A stretch of 64,000 nucleotides of DNA from Veillonella caviae (GTDB taxonomy: Bacteria; Bacillota; Negativicutes; Veillonellales; Veillonellaceae), in contig NZ_RQUY01000006.1 of assembly GCF_003992125.1 (NCBI RefSeq), positions 1 through 64,000 on the forward strand. The letters are read 5' to 3'. The position numbers were made by a program, and so were the translations under genes. Below the pieces are notes generated by a model, which was given only the letters and a program-made list of their open reading frames with translations, ran no database searches and was not told the origin of the DNA. Shown piece after piece: positions 46,673-54,853 of this stretch; the stretch's first letter is position 1, and every line of letters starts with the position of its first letter.

Positions 46673-47632
46673 ATGCCTATTAAAGTTATAAAAAATTTAC
46701 CGGCCATTACAAAATTGGCGCAAGAAAATATCTTTGTTATGGATACAGAGCGGGCGGAAAATCAACAAATTCGACCACTCCATATTTTATTAGTTAATTT
46801 GATGCCTACCAAAGAAATTACGGAGACACAAATTTTACGGGCTCTTAGTAATAGCCCATTGCAAGTGAATTTAACCTTGTTGCATACCGCATCTCGGAAA
46901 TCTAAAAATACAGATGAACAATATTTAGAAACATTCTACCGTACTTTTGATGAGGTGAAAGACGAGTTCTTTGACGGCATGATTATCACTGGTGCCCCTG
47001 TAGAATTAATGCCTTTTGAAGAAGTGGACTATTGGGATGAGCTCGTAAAAATCATGGATTGGAGCGAAGAACATGTATATTCTACGTTCTACATTTGTTG
47101 GGGGGCACAAGCTGGTTTATATCATCATTTTGGTATTAACAAAACGATTATGGATTCCAAGTTATTTGGTGTTTATGAACATGATATTTATAATGATAGA
47201 CCTGTTTTACTGAGGGGATTTGACGAAAAATTTTGGATGCCTCATTCTCGACATACTACTGTATCACAGCAGCAAATCCTTGATAATAAGCAATTGGAAT
47301 TATTGGCTGGATCAGAACCAAGCGGTGCGGCCATTGTACGTAGCTTAGACAATAAACACATTTTTGTATTTGGTCATGCTGAATATGATTGGGATACATT
47401 GAACCGTGAATATGTGCGAGATATTGCTAAAGGGGATGACATTGCCGTACCAGAAAACTATTTTCCTGATGATGATCCAAAACAACGTCCTATTGTAAGA
47501 TGGCGATCTGTTAGTACCTTACTATTTACTAACTGGTTAAACTACTACGTATATCAAGAAACACCATATATTATCGAACAAATTCAAAAAATGAAATTTG
47601 AAAGAGATAAAAATTTGGGGGCTTATATTTAA
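46673..47632 (+). CDS. metA: Homoserine O-acetyltransferase (MetA fold)
   Basis: This 319-aa enzyme activates homoserine for methionine synthesis. Catalytic Cys142 lies in FYICWGAQAG and the His/Glu pair in FGHAEYDW. Residue 111 is Glu (TGAPVELMPF); in this family Glu111 goes with acetyl-CoA and Gly111 (as in E. coli) with succinyl-CoA. The product is therefore predicted to be O-acetylhomoserine, which fits the metY gene downstream. AGGTGAT precedes the ATG. Confidence 0.94.
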   Translation: MPIKVIKNLPAITKLAQENIFVMDTERAENQQIRPLHILLVNLMPTKEITETQILRALSNSPLQVNLTLLHTASRKSKNTDEQYLETFYRTFDEVKDEFFDGMIITGAPVELMPFEEVDYWDELVKIMDWSEEHVYSTFYICWGAQAGLYHHFGINKTIMDSKLFGVYEHDIYNDRPVLLRGFDEKFWMPHSRHTTVSQQQILDNKQLELLAGSEPSGAAIVRSLDNKHIFVFGHAEYDWDTLNREYVRDIAKGDDIAVPENYFPDDDPKQRPIVRWRSVSTLLFTNWLNYYVYQETPYIIEQIQKMKFERDKNLGAYI

Positions 47633-47656
47633 TACACAAATTTATATCCATTCCTT

Positions 47657-47685
47657 CTTAGCCATAACCTCAAGCTATGGCTAAG
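47657..47685 (+). other. Hairpin in the metA-metY gap
   Basis: CTTAGCCATA (47657-47666) pairs perfectly with TATGGCTAAG (47676-47685); only weak T content follows. A possible metY promoter (TGGACA at 47702-47707, 17 bp, TAGTAT at 47725-47730) lies just after, so metY may have its own transcript. Confidence 0.5.
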
Positions 47686-47783
47686 TCCATTAAAAATATA
47701 GTGGACATAGTTTTTAAAGCATAGTAGTATACTAGGTATAACAAATGAGGTTTATTCCCTTTAGAAAAAAGGAGTTGGATAGA

Positions 47784-49055
47784 ATGAGCAAACAATACAA
47801 ATTTGAAACATTACAATTACATGCTGGTCATACAGTAGATCCTACAGGTTCTCGTGCAGTGCCTATTTACCAAACTACATCTTTCGTTTTTAAAGATGCG
47901 GAAGAAGCTGCAGGTCGTTTTGCGTTGACAAATCTTGGCCCGATTTATTCTCGTTTAGGCAATCCTACTGTTGATGTACTAGAAGCTCGTGTAGCACAAT
48001 TAGAAGGTGGTGCAGGTGCTGTTGCTACTGCATCTGGTTCTGCAGCAATCACCTATTCCGTTCTAAATGTTGCTAGTGCCGGGGATAATATCGTATCTGC
48101 TTCTACATTATATGGCGGTACTTACAATTTATTTACTGCTACATTGCCACGTTTCGGCATTGAAACAAAATTTGTTAACCCTGACAAATTAGAAGAATTT
48201 GAAGCTGCTATTGATGATAATACAAAAGCAATTTACATCGAAACTATCGGCAACCCTGGTATCAACCTTATCGATGTGCAAGCAGTGGCAGATATTGCTC
48301 ATAAACATGGCATCATCTTGATTGTAGATAATACATTCGGTTCTCCATATTTGTTCCGTCCTTTTGAACATGGTGCTGACGTAGTTGTTCATTCCGCTAC
48401 AAAATATCTTGGTGGTCATGGTACTACATTGGCAGGCATCGTTGTAGAATCTGGTAAATTCGATTATGCTGCATCTGGTAAATACCCTGGATTTACAGAA
48501 GGTGATGAACATTACAATGGTTTGCAATATGTAAACTTACCAATTCCGTTCACTGTAAAAGTTCGTGCTCAATTGTTGCGTGATACTGGTGCGTGCCTCA
48601 CTCCGTTGGCAGCATGGCAAATCTTGCAAGGTATTGAAACATTGTCTTTGCGCGTAGAACGTCATGTTGAAAATACACGTAAAGTAGTGGAATTCTTAAA
48701 TAATCATCCAAAAGTAGCATGGGTAAGCTATCCAGAACTACCAACTAGCCCATATAAAGCATTGGCAGATAAATATTTCTCTAAAGGTGTTGGTGCTGTA
48801 TTTACATTTGGCGTACAAGGTGGTAAAGAAGCAGGTATCAAACTTGTTGATGCTCTTGAAATCTTCTCTAACCTTGCCAATGTAGCAGATGCTAAATCTC
48901 TTGTTATTCATCCTGCATCTACTACACATGCACAGTTAAACGAAGAACAACAAAAATCTGCTGGTGTAACACCAGATATGATTCGTTTGTCCGTAGGCAT
49001 CGAAAATGTAGACGACATCATTGCAGATCTTGCACAAGCATTGGATAAAGCATAA
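47784..49055 (+). CDS. metY: O-acetylhomoserine sulfhydrylase
   Basis: This 423-aa PLP enzyme makes homocysteine directly from O-acetylhomoserine and sulfide. It has the PLP lysine in [13 protein letters not shown] and an insertion around residue 220-250 ([17 protein letters not shown]) that is typical of OAH sulfhydrylases and absent from MetB. I start it at 47784, where AAAAGGAG lies 9 nt upstream. It gives the cell a direct route besides the transsulfuration pair encoded upstream. Confidence 0.93.
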   Translation: MSKQYKFETLQLHAGHTVDPTGSRAVPIYQTTSFVFKDAEEAAGRFALTNLGPIYSRLGNPTVDVLEARVAQLEGGAGAVATASGSAAITYSVLNVASAGDNIVSASTLYGGTYNLFTATLPRFGIETKFVNPDKLEEFEAAIDDNTKAIYIETIGNPGINLIDVQAVADIAHKHGIILIVDNTFGSPYLFRPFEHGADVVVHSATKYLGGHGTTLAGIVVESGKFDYAASGKYPGFTEGDEHYNGLQYVNLPIPFTVKVRAQLLRDTGACLTPLAAWQILQGIETLSLRVERHVENTRKVVEFLNNHPKVAWVSYPELPTSPYKALADKYFSKGVGAVFTFGVQGGKEAGIKLVDALEIFSNLANVADAKSLVIHPASTTHAQLNEEQQKSAGVTPDMIRLSVGIENVDDIIADLAQALDKA

Positions 49056-49359
49056 CCGCAACTTCTAATTCTACTTATCCATAGGCATATAACTACAGAT
49101 ATAGAAATTTTATAGATGATGGTTGCTAGCAAATAGATAATCATCATCACCCTTAGTGGGTTATGAGCCACTAGGTAAAAAGGAAACCTTATACATAAAA
49201 GACCTTGCATTCATTGATGCAAGGTCTTTTTAGTGTGTGTTATGTGTAAGAAAGGGTATCAAATGATGATACGCATGTTATGTTGTATGTAGTAATAAGA
49301 GTGTATATTGTACGTATTTACGGTTTCTTCATGGTGTGAGTCCATGTAAGGAAGGGCAT
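49056..49359. other. Gap after metY
   Basis: No gene is seen. A hairpin (CCTTAGTGG 49152-49160 with CCACTAGG 49169-49176, one bulged T) is followed by the metY terminator. The stretch 49232-49359 shows nothing recognisable. Confidence 0.5.
49197..49231 (+). terminator. Terminator of metY
   Basis: AAAAGACCTTGCAT (49197-49210) pairs perfectly with ATGCAAGGTCTTTT (49217-49230), with a T-run. Confidence 0.92.
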
Positions 49360-49995
49360 TTAGCGTTTAGTATTTTTAACTTTTGCGCTTAATACTTTAC
49401 CAGACATAGCGTCCACTTTCACGTCTGCTTCTTTGTCGGCACCATCGGTCATTTCCAGTTCGTAAACAACCTTGTTACTTTCTGTTTTTAATTCCCATTC
49501 CATAGTTTGGAATTCGGTACCTACTCGCTTAATCGCTTTCGTTTCAGCGCTTTCAGGAATTATAGTATTTTGTGGATTGAAGCTACGCAGTTTTTTTATG
49601 CTCTTCATATCGATCATTTTTACTTTGTTAGAAACAACTTGCCCCGTAGCTTCGTCGATTTTCATTTCAATTTTTTGTCTTTTGGTGAAAGCTTCTACTT
49701 CGTATGTTGGGTGATGTTTTGCATCGTAGGAAATAGATGTAACCATAGCATTTGGATAGTAGCGTTGCAAAGTTGTTACTGCACCTACATAATCTACTTG
49801 ACTAGATTGAATGCCAGGCATTACGCTGCCAACGCCAGTTCCCATGCCTGGCATCATCATGCTATGTTTATTTATGCCGTTTATTGGCATAGCGTTTACT
49901 GGTTGTATATTTTCGGCGCTTGCAATCCCTGTAAGTAGGATAGTACTTACACCAAGAGCACATAATACTTTTGACAAATTATAATGTGTTTTCAT
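49360..49995 (-). CDS. Exported protein with two PepSY-like domains
   Basis: This 211-aa protein has a signal peptide (MKTHYNLSKVL core, predicted cut after IASA, about residue 27). A Met-rich stretch with one His follows (HSMMMPGMGTGVGSVMPG, about residues 44-61). Two PepSY-like repeats then cover about 70-135 and 155-210, each with a YEVEAFTK- or YELEMTDG-type strand and a DEATGQVVS or DAMSGKVLS turn. PepSY proteins often inhibit proteases or act near metal or cell-wall processes; the role here is unknown. Start at 49995 chosen for GGAGG. Confidence 0.72.
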   Translation of the reverse strand: MKTHYNLSKVLCALGVSTILLTGIASAENIQPVNAMPINGINKHSMMMPGMGTGVGSVMPGIQSSQVDYVGAVTTLQRYYPNAMVTSISYDAKHHPTYEVEAFTKRQKIEMKIDEATGQVVSNKVKMIDMKSIKKLRSFNPQNTIIPESAETKAIKRVGTEFQTMEWELKTESNKVVYELEMTDGADKEADVKVDAMSGKVLSAKVKNTKR

Positions 49996-50193
49996 TGTTA
50001 CCTCCATAAAGGGAAAGTGTAAAAATATTGCCTAATAGATTTTATCAATGTAGATTTTTCTCAATCTACTTGTAAATAATTTAATATATATAAATGAATA
50101 TGGAGTGAGAGTTGAGATGATAATGTACAACATAGAAAGGAGATATTGTACATTATATATTTAACTATAGCATACTATTACTATACTTGTGCA
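49996..50193. promoter_or_regulatory. Region with two inverted repeats between PepSY gene and bioY
   Basis: GTAGATT-N6-AATCTAC (50050-50069) is a perfect 7-bp inverted repeat. ATAATGTACAA (50120-50130) and TTGTACATTAT (50146-50156) form a perfect 11-bp inverted repeat with a 15-bp spacer that contains AAAGGAG. Neither resembles a terminator. They are candidate operators for the minus-strand PepSY gene or for bioY. Confidence 0.55.
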
Positions 50194-50249
50194 TTGTTAA
50201 CTTCTTAAAATGCAAATATGTTGACATTATAAACGCGAAGTGATTTAAT
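50194..50249 (+). promoter_or_regulatory. bioY promoter with possible BirA half-sites
   Basis: TTGACA (50221-50226) and TTTAAT (50244-50249) are 17 bp apart. TTGTTAAC (50194-50201) and GTTGACAT (50220-50227) form an imperfect inverted repeat covering the -35 box. The left half equals that of the bioD operator, but the spacer is 2 bp longer, so BirA control is only suggested. Confidence 0.45.
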
Positions 50250-50303
50250 AAACATAGAATTATTTCTGTAAATGGCTGTATATACATCTGATGGAGGGAT
50301 ACC

Positions 50304-50861
50304 ATGAGCACCATGTCAAAGAAGCGTATTAGTACAAGAGAATTAACAATGACGGCATTATTTGTAACCTTAATTACGGTAGGGGCATTTATCCGAATAC
50401 CATTGCCGAATTGTCCATTTACATTGCAAATTTTATTTACTACTTTGGCAGGTATTATCTTAGGTAGCCGTCTTGGGGCCGTCAGCGTTGGAATTTACAT
50501 CATTCTTGGCCTTATTGGTGTGCCTGTATTCACCTCTGGCGGTGGTCCTGGCTATATCTTGCAACCTACTTTTGGTTATCTTGTGGGCTTTATGGTTGGT
50601 GCCTATGTGGTAGGTCGATTTAGCGAAGCATCGCCTAATCATTCTTTTAAACAATTGCTTATCGGTTCTATCCTAAACCTTCTCGTCGTTTATGGCTTTG
50701 GCATGGTTTATTTGTACATGATTATGAATGTTTACCTTGCTACACCGATTGGATGGTGGCCTGTGGTTGTATCTTGTTTTCTTATTCCTGTAGGGCCAGA
50801 TATCTTTTTATGTACTGTTGCTGCTATGTTAGGTAGACGCATTATAGCACAATTACGGTAA
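50304..50861 (+). CDS. bioY: Biotin transporter S-component
   Basis: This 185-aa membrane protein has six helices and the BioY hallmarks NCPFTLQILF and SGGGPGYILQPTFGYLVGF. It imports biotin, alone or with EcfAA'T. GGAGGG precedes the ATG. It is monocistronic and followed by a terminator. With only bioD and bioA seen in this window, uptake may supplement synthesis. Confidence 0.94.
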   Translation: MSTMSKKRISTRELTMTALFVTLITVGAFIRIPLPNCPFTLQILFTTLAGIILGSRLGAVSVGIYIILGLIGVPVFTSGGGPGYILQPTFGYLVGFMVGAYVVGRFSEASPNHSFKQLLIGSILNLLVVYGFGMVYLYMIMNVYLATPIGWWPVVVSCFLIPVGPDIFLCTVAAMLGRRIIAQLR

Positions 50862-50921
50862 TAATCGTATGTACTAATATTTGTTATAACATATATTATC
50901 AAAACTAAATATGGCGATTAG

Positions 50922-50951
50922 AATCCCAGCATATAACGGCTGGGATTTTTT
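50922..50951 (+). terminator. Terminator after bioY
   Basis: AATCCCAGC (50922-50930) pairs with GCTGGGATT (50939-50947), followed by a T-run. Confidence 0.9.
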
Positions 50952-51012
50952 ATAATTAGGATGATGGTAGCTACAATTTTGAGGCATAATGGTTAGAGAA
51001 TCGTATCACATA

Positions 51013-51786
51013 TTAAGGGTAGACATATCCTAAGACTGGTTCCGCATTTTTTATTTTCTGTACCTCAATATATGGTTGTTGTCGCCCATGAAAGTTCCGT
51101 GTTGATACGGACCCTTCTATGGTTACCCATTCGTCGTTGGAGATGGTGTCACCATTGTCTTTGTGCATGGTCATGCCGATAGGGGCGACGTCGGCAATAC
51201 AGCAGGACATAGCCATACGGGACACGGTGAATTCATTAGCTTTTAACGTGTTATCGTCGCGATTGACATAGCCTGTCATGTAGAGTTTGTAACCTATATA
51301 TTCTTCTGGATGGGAACCCATAGTAATGATGGTTTGGTAGTAATTGTCGGAGTTTAATACAATTTCTTTTTTTGATTTTGAAATGCCTGGTTCTTTTGCG
51401 GCATTGTTGATAGTGATGACTTCGCTAATATCATCTTGGGAAAAATTAAAATCGTTGCGATCTTCTGTCACAGCGCCAACGCCCTGTACTTGTATGGTGT
51501 TAGGTACGAGAATCGGTGGTACTACTAACAATACGATGGGCAATAGAATAGGTATGATAGATTTCCAAATGTGTTTATATTGTTTTGGCGGCGCCCAGGC
51601 AATAGTGAGAATGCCCATGCACAAGGTGGCGATACCGGCGAGGAGTAAAAATAACTCATATCGAGGCGATACATATAATTTGTATTGATTCGTAACGATG
51701 AGATAGAGAATACAAATTCCTAAGGTGCTATATAAGGCTCCTTTTACAAGACATAATAAATCCTTTGATTTCAGCTCTATTAACAT
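51013..51786 (-). CDS. COG3689/TIGR03943-family protein (DUF1980)
   Basis: This 257-aa protein has three N-terminal membrane helices (about 15-95) and a C-terminal soluble domain with the family motif SRMAMSCCIADVAPIG. The family (B. subtilis YcgQ type) is nearly always encoded with a COG0701 permease and often with a COG0523 GTPase, as here. It is therefore thought to be part of a metal-related membrane complex; no reaction is established. AAGGAG lies 8 nt before the ATG. Last gene of the three-gene cluster. Confidence 0.83.
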   Translation of the reverse strand: MLIELKSKDLLCLVKGALYSTLGICILYLIVTNQYKLYVSPRYELFLLLAGIATLCMGILTIAWAPPKQYKHIWKSIIPILLPIVLLVVPPILVPNTIQVQGVGAVTEDRNDFNFSQDDISEVITINNAAKEPGISKSKKEIVLNSDNYYQTIITMGSHPEEYIGYKLYMTGYVNRDDNTLKANEFTVSRMAMSCCIADVAPIGMTMHKDNGDTISNDEWVTIEGSVSTRNFHGRQQPYIEVQKIKNAEPVLGYVYP

Positions 51787-51898
51787 ATGCTCATCTCCTT
51801 AATTCTTGGGGAACTGAAATATTTATCACTAAAAATAAGGTTTGATAGTATTGGGATGTGTAATATATACATCATATAAACATATTGAGAGTATGTAC

Positions 51899-53464
51899 TC
51901 AATATGGTGAAAATATTTGAAATACTATAATTGTTATAAGTGTAACGATACTAATGGTAAAAGCGAGCCGTCGTGTAAAGGCAGGTCCTATATATTGATT
52001 TAATATATAAGCATTTTTTATATCCATCATAGGCCCAAGTATGAGAAATCCTAGTACCGAAGAAAGGGGGAACAGGTTGGTCAAGGAGCGTCCGATGATA
52101 GCGTCCGATGTGGAGCAAAGGGAGAAGATGAAGGCAAAACCTAATAATAAAATATTATCAGCCCAAATGGGTAGTGCCCAATTTTGGGTTAGAATGAGTG
52201 GTTTTAACCATACTTGGAACATAGCGATAACAAAGGCCGCTATGGAGAAATAAGAGAGTAATTGCAGAAATTCTCTCTCTGTGTGAAATAGAACGAGACG
52301 TTTTTTTGTGCTTACCAAGGCTACACTATTATAGATATAATTGTTTTCATTTACAGAATTATTGTGATTTTTGGTAAAAGTAAATGGGCGAAATTTAAAA
52401 GTAAGCGACACTATGAGGGACACCAATAGACCTAATACTATGCGCCATAGAACGATGCTTTCATCATTAGGAAAGGCATAATAGGTAGCGAGTATGGCAA
52501 TAGGGTTCATAATGGGGCTAGTCAACATAAAAAGCAAGGCTATATGTTGAGGAACACCCTTGTCTAATAAGGCCTTGAACATGGGGATAGTAGCGCAGTC
52601 GCAGACTGGTAAAGCGAGGCCACTACCCATGGCGAGGGCATAGCTTTTACAAGAATTTCCTTGTAAATGGTGCAATATCCAGCGTTCAGGCATGAATAGG
52701 CGAATAGCAGTGGTCACGATGGTGCCTAGCAAGAGGAAGGGGATACCCTCCAATATAAGGCCTAACGTAACAGCTAACACTTGATGATACTCATATGGAA
52801 TGTCATGGCGGCATATGGTGGCTAACAGGATATACGCTGTCAATACAGCGATAATGCTGTATACCGTCCAAGGTAAACGAGGTTTACTTAATATATGGTG
52901 AAGCTCCTTTGCTGTTGGTGTTTGGAAATGACAGCTATCGGTATTGTAGGAAATATTATGCTCTACGTCGTTAGGATTATTGCTAGCATTATTCGGATTG
53001 TTAGGGAATGGTTGTTGATTCCTTACAACTACATCGGCACTGTATAGTTGTGAACGCAATATATCACCCATTCCCGGCAGTAATGTGTTCAGATGATAGT
53101 CGGTAGCGACGAAAATAACTCGCTCTATTCGGCAGTTTTCACTGAGAAGAGGATTGTAGAGAATAGATTCTAGTTGTGGGAATGGTAGTGTGCCGTTCCA
53201 TTCAATCCAAATCTCTTTGGGATGGTGTTGTTCTATATAATTAGCTATCCTCTCCGGTATTGTTATACAATTTACTTCATCGATATTAGTACAATCTATT
53301 TCATTGATACTAAATGACATGATCAAATTTTGTAATGCTGTAGTGCCTTCTTCAAAGGCAAATACTGCAGTGGATGCCATTTTTTGGCGCAAGCGCAATT
53401 GTTCGTTGATGAGGGTGCTTTTACCAGCTCCTAAAAATCCACATACTACATAAATGGGAATCAT
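51899..53464 (-). CDS. Fusion of a CobW-like GTPase domain and a COG0701 permease
   Basis: Residues 1-150 of this 521-aa protein form a CobW/G3E-like P-loop domain (GFLGAGKST at 9-17). It lacks the CxCC motif, and the guanine-specificity motif is degenerate (VVVRNQ). An Asn/Pro-rich linker (about 150-190) leads to a permease of the ArsP_1/DUF318 family (about 195-521, eight or so helices). The permease has LPVCDCAT (Cys288, Cys290) and TSPIMNPIA. Separate GTPase and permease genes are the usual arrangement, so the fusion is unusual. Its own ribosome binding site is weak; its ATG overlaps the stop of a 12-codon leader frame (TATGA). Confidence 0.88.
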   Translation of the reverse strand: MIPIYVVCGFLGAGKSTLINEQLRLRQKMASTAVFAFEEGTTALQNLIMSFSINEIDCTNIDEVNCITIPERIANYIEQHHPKEIWIEWNGTLPFPQLESILYNPLLSENCRIERVIFVATDYHLNTLLPGMGDILRSQLYSADVVVRNQQPFPNNPNNASNNPNDVEHNISYNTDSCHFQTPTAKELHHILSKPRLPWTVYSIIAVLTAYILLATICRHDIPYEYHQVLAVTLGLILEGIPFLLLGTIVTTAIRLFMPERWILHHLQGNSCKSYALAMGSGLALPVCDCATIPMFKALLDKGVPQHIALLFMLTSPIMNPIAILATYYAFPNDESIVLWRIVLGLLVSLIVSLTFKFRPFTFTKNHNNSVNENNYIYNSVALVSTKKRLVLFHTEREFLQLLSYFSIAAFVIAMFQVWLKPLILTQNWALPIWADNILLLGFAFIFSLCSTSDAIIGRSLTNLFPLSSVLGFLILGPMMDIKNAYILNQYIGPAFTRRLAFTISIVTLITIIVFQIFSPY

Positions 53465-53499
53465 AGGAACATCATCTCAACATTCAGTAGTATTGTCAT
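53461..53499 (-). CDS. 12-residue leader frame coupled to the fusion gene
   Basis: An ATG at 53499 behind a strong AGGAGG opens a 12-residue frame (MTILLNVEMMFL). Its TGA overlaps the ATG of the GTPase-permease gene. The fusion gene has only a weak binding site of its own, so it is probably translated by re-initiation after this leader. Confidence 0.45.
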   Translation of the reverse strand: MTILLNVEMMFL

Positions 53500-53571
53500 C
53501 GATATACCTCCTAATGTACATAATCATATAATTAGTAACTAGTAATGATACCTGTTTGAGATAAAAGCGGC

Positions 53572-54438
53572 CTACGAATTACAGACTTCGTTGGCAATGA
53601 GGGGAATATCAAACTCCGTGCCAATCATGATGAGATTGTAATCTGTTAGCGTCGTTGGTGTTATGTGGCAATGATGTGTTGTATATTGCACCTCACGAGG
53701 ACCATCAGTGGTGGGGATAATCCCTTTAGCTCGAAGCACTGTAAAAGGGAGGCCTTTTAGAATAGTGACCCATTGATTTGGTGTTAAGGTGCGTAAATCT
53801 CTAAAGGTATGACTTATAAATGGATTGTCATCGTGCAGGGTAGTTTCATCACAATGATATAGCCGTTTAATATAGTTACGTAAAGAAATAGTATCCCATG
53901 GTTCTTTGTGAATCGGTGTGTGCGGTGCAATGGATTGAATCATGGAAACCGCTAAATCTTGTTGCTGTACATCCTCGATATGGCTGAGGAAAATAGCGTC
54001 ACAATGAGAGATCTGATCCTTGAAAAATGAGCTGAAATTGCGAATTCCTATAGGTGCTTGCATGGTATCTACGATGGTGATAGCTCCTTGAATATAAGCC
54101 TTCTTAGCTATTTCCTCATCTTCACAAGTATGGATGATTTCGCTTAATTTGCTAATTCCTGAAGGTTCGATGTAGATGGTATCTACATTTTGGGTGTTTA
54201 AAATTTCTAATAGTGTATTTTTAAAATTACCTTGTAAACTACAGCAAATACAGCCAGCCGTTACTTCTCGCACGGCTGCGCCGCGCTCTTGTAGTTGCAT
54301 AGCATCTAGACTCGTTTCACCAAAATCATTTTCGATAATCAATACACGGTCATCTGGGCCGTGTTCTTCTAATAGGTGTTGTAAGAATGTTGTTTTACCA
54401 GCCCCTAGAAAACCGGATATAATAACGATAGGAATCAT
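53572..54438 (-). CDS. COG0523 (CobW/G3E-family) GTPase, putative metal chaperone
   Basis: This 288-aa GTPase has Walker A GFLGAGKTT (residues 9-17), the metal-binding GCICC (Cys63, Cys65, Cys66) and EPSG (91-94). The guanine motif is altered to SHIED. Family members deliver or sense Zn2+, Co2+ or related metals, often during metal shortage. It opens the cluster GTPase - GTPase-permease - COG3689. Its first 17 residues closely resemble those of the fusion protein, which suggests a duplication of the GTPase domain. TAGGAGG precedes the ATG. Confidence 0.9.
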   Translation of the reverse strand: MIPIVIISGFLGAGKTTFLQHLLEEHGPDDRVLIIENDFGETSLDAMQLQERGAAVREVTAGCICCSLQGNFKNTLLEILNTQNVDTIYIEPSGISKLSEIIHTCEDEEIAKKAYIQGAITIVDTMQAPIGIRNFSSFFKDQISHCDAIFLSHIEDVQQQDLAVSMIQSIAPHTPIHKEPWDTISLRNYIKRLYHCDETTLHDDNPFISHTFRDLRTLTPNQWVTILKGLPFTVLRAKGIIPTTDGPREVQYTTHHCHITPTTLTDYNLIMIGTEFDIPLIANEVCNS

Positions 54439-54853
54439 AGTATACCTCCTAAAGCAAATAGAATATTTCCATTCATTTTTATATATAAATATTCGTGGGT
54501 CATGTAAAAACAGTATACACCTATAAGCTAACAGATTAAATACATCTATGGGTATATGTATAGTTATGAATATACTGTAGATTTTGTGTAGGCAGAGTAG
54601 AATGTGGAGTGTATTCTATATGTGAGTATAATTTCATACATATTATGGTGTTAGATATTTAATGCGGAAAAGGCGTATGCCCTCATAGTGATATATGAGG
54701 GCATACAGTTTTATGTATAAAATTTACTTTCTTAGAGATGGTAAATTTTATATGTAATTTTTCGAAGCCTATAGGTCCGTCTCAAAATATATTATGCCAT
54801 TCCACTAAAACCAACATTAGGTGTCTATTAAATAAATAGTATGATTGGTTGTA
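54439..54853. other. AT-rich gap with two hairpins between GTPase gene and pepD
   Basis: GTATGCCCTCATA (54675-54687) pairs perfectly with TATGAGGGCATAC (54694-54706) and probably ends the minus-strand pepD transcript. AAAATTTAC (54719-54727) with GTAAATTTT (54741-54749) forms a second, AT-rich stem. No gene is visible, and I found no match to the znu operator. Confidence 0.6.
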
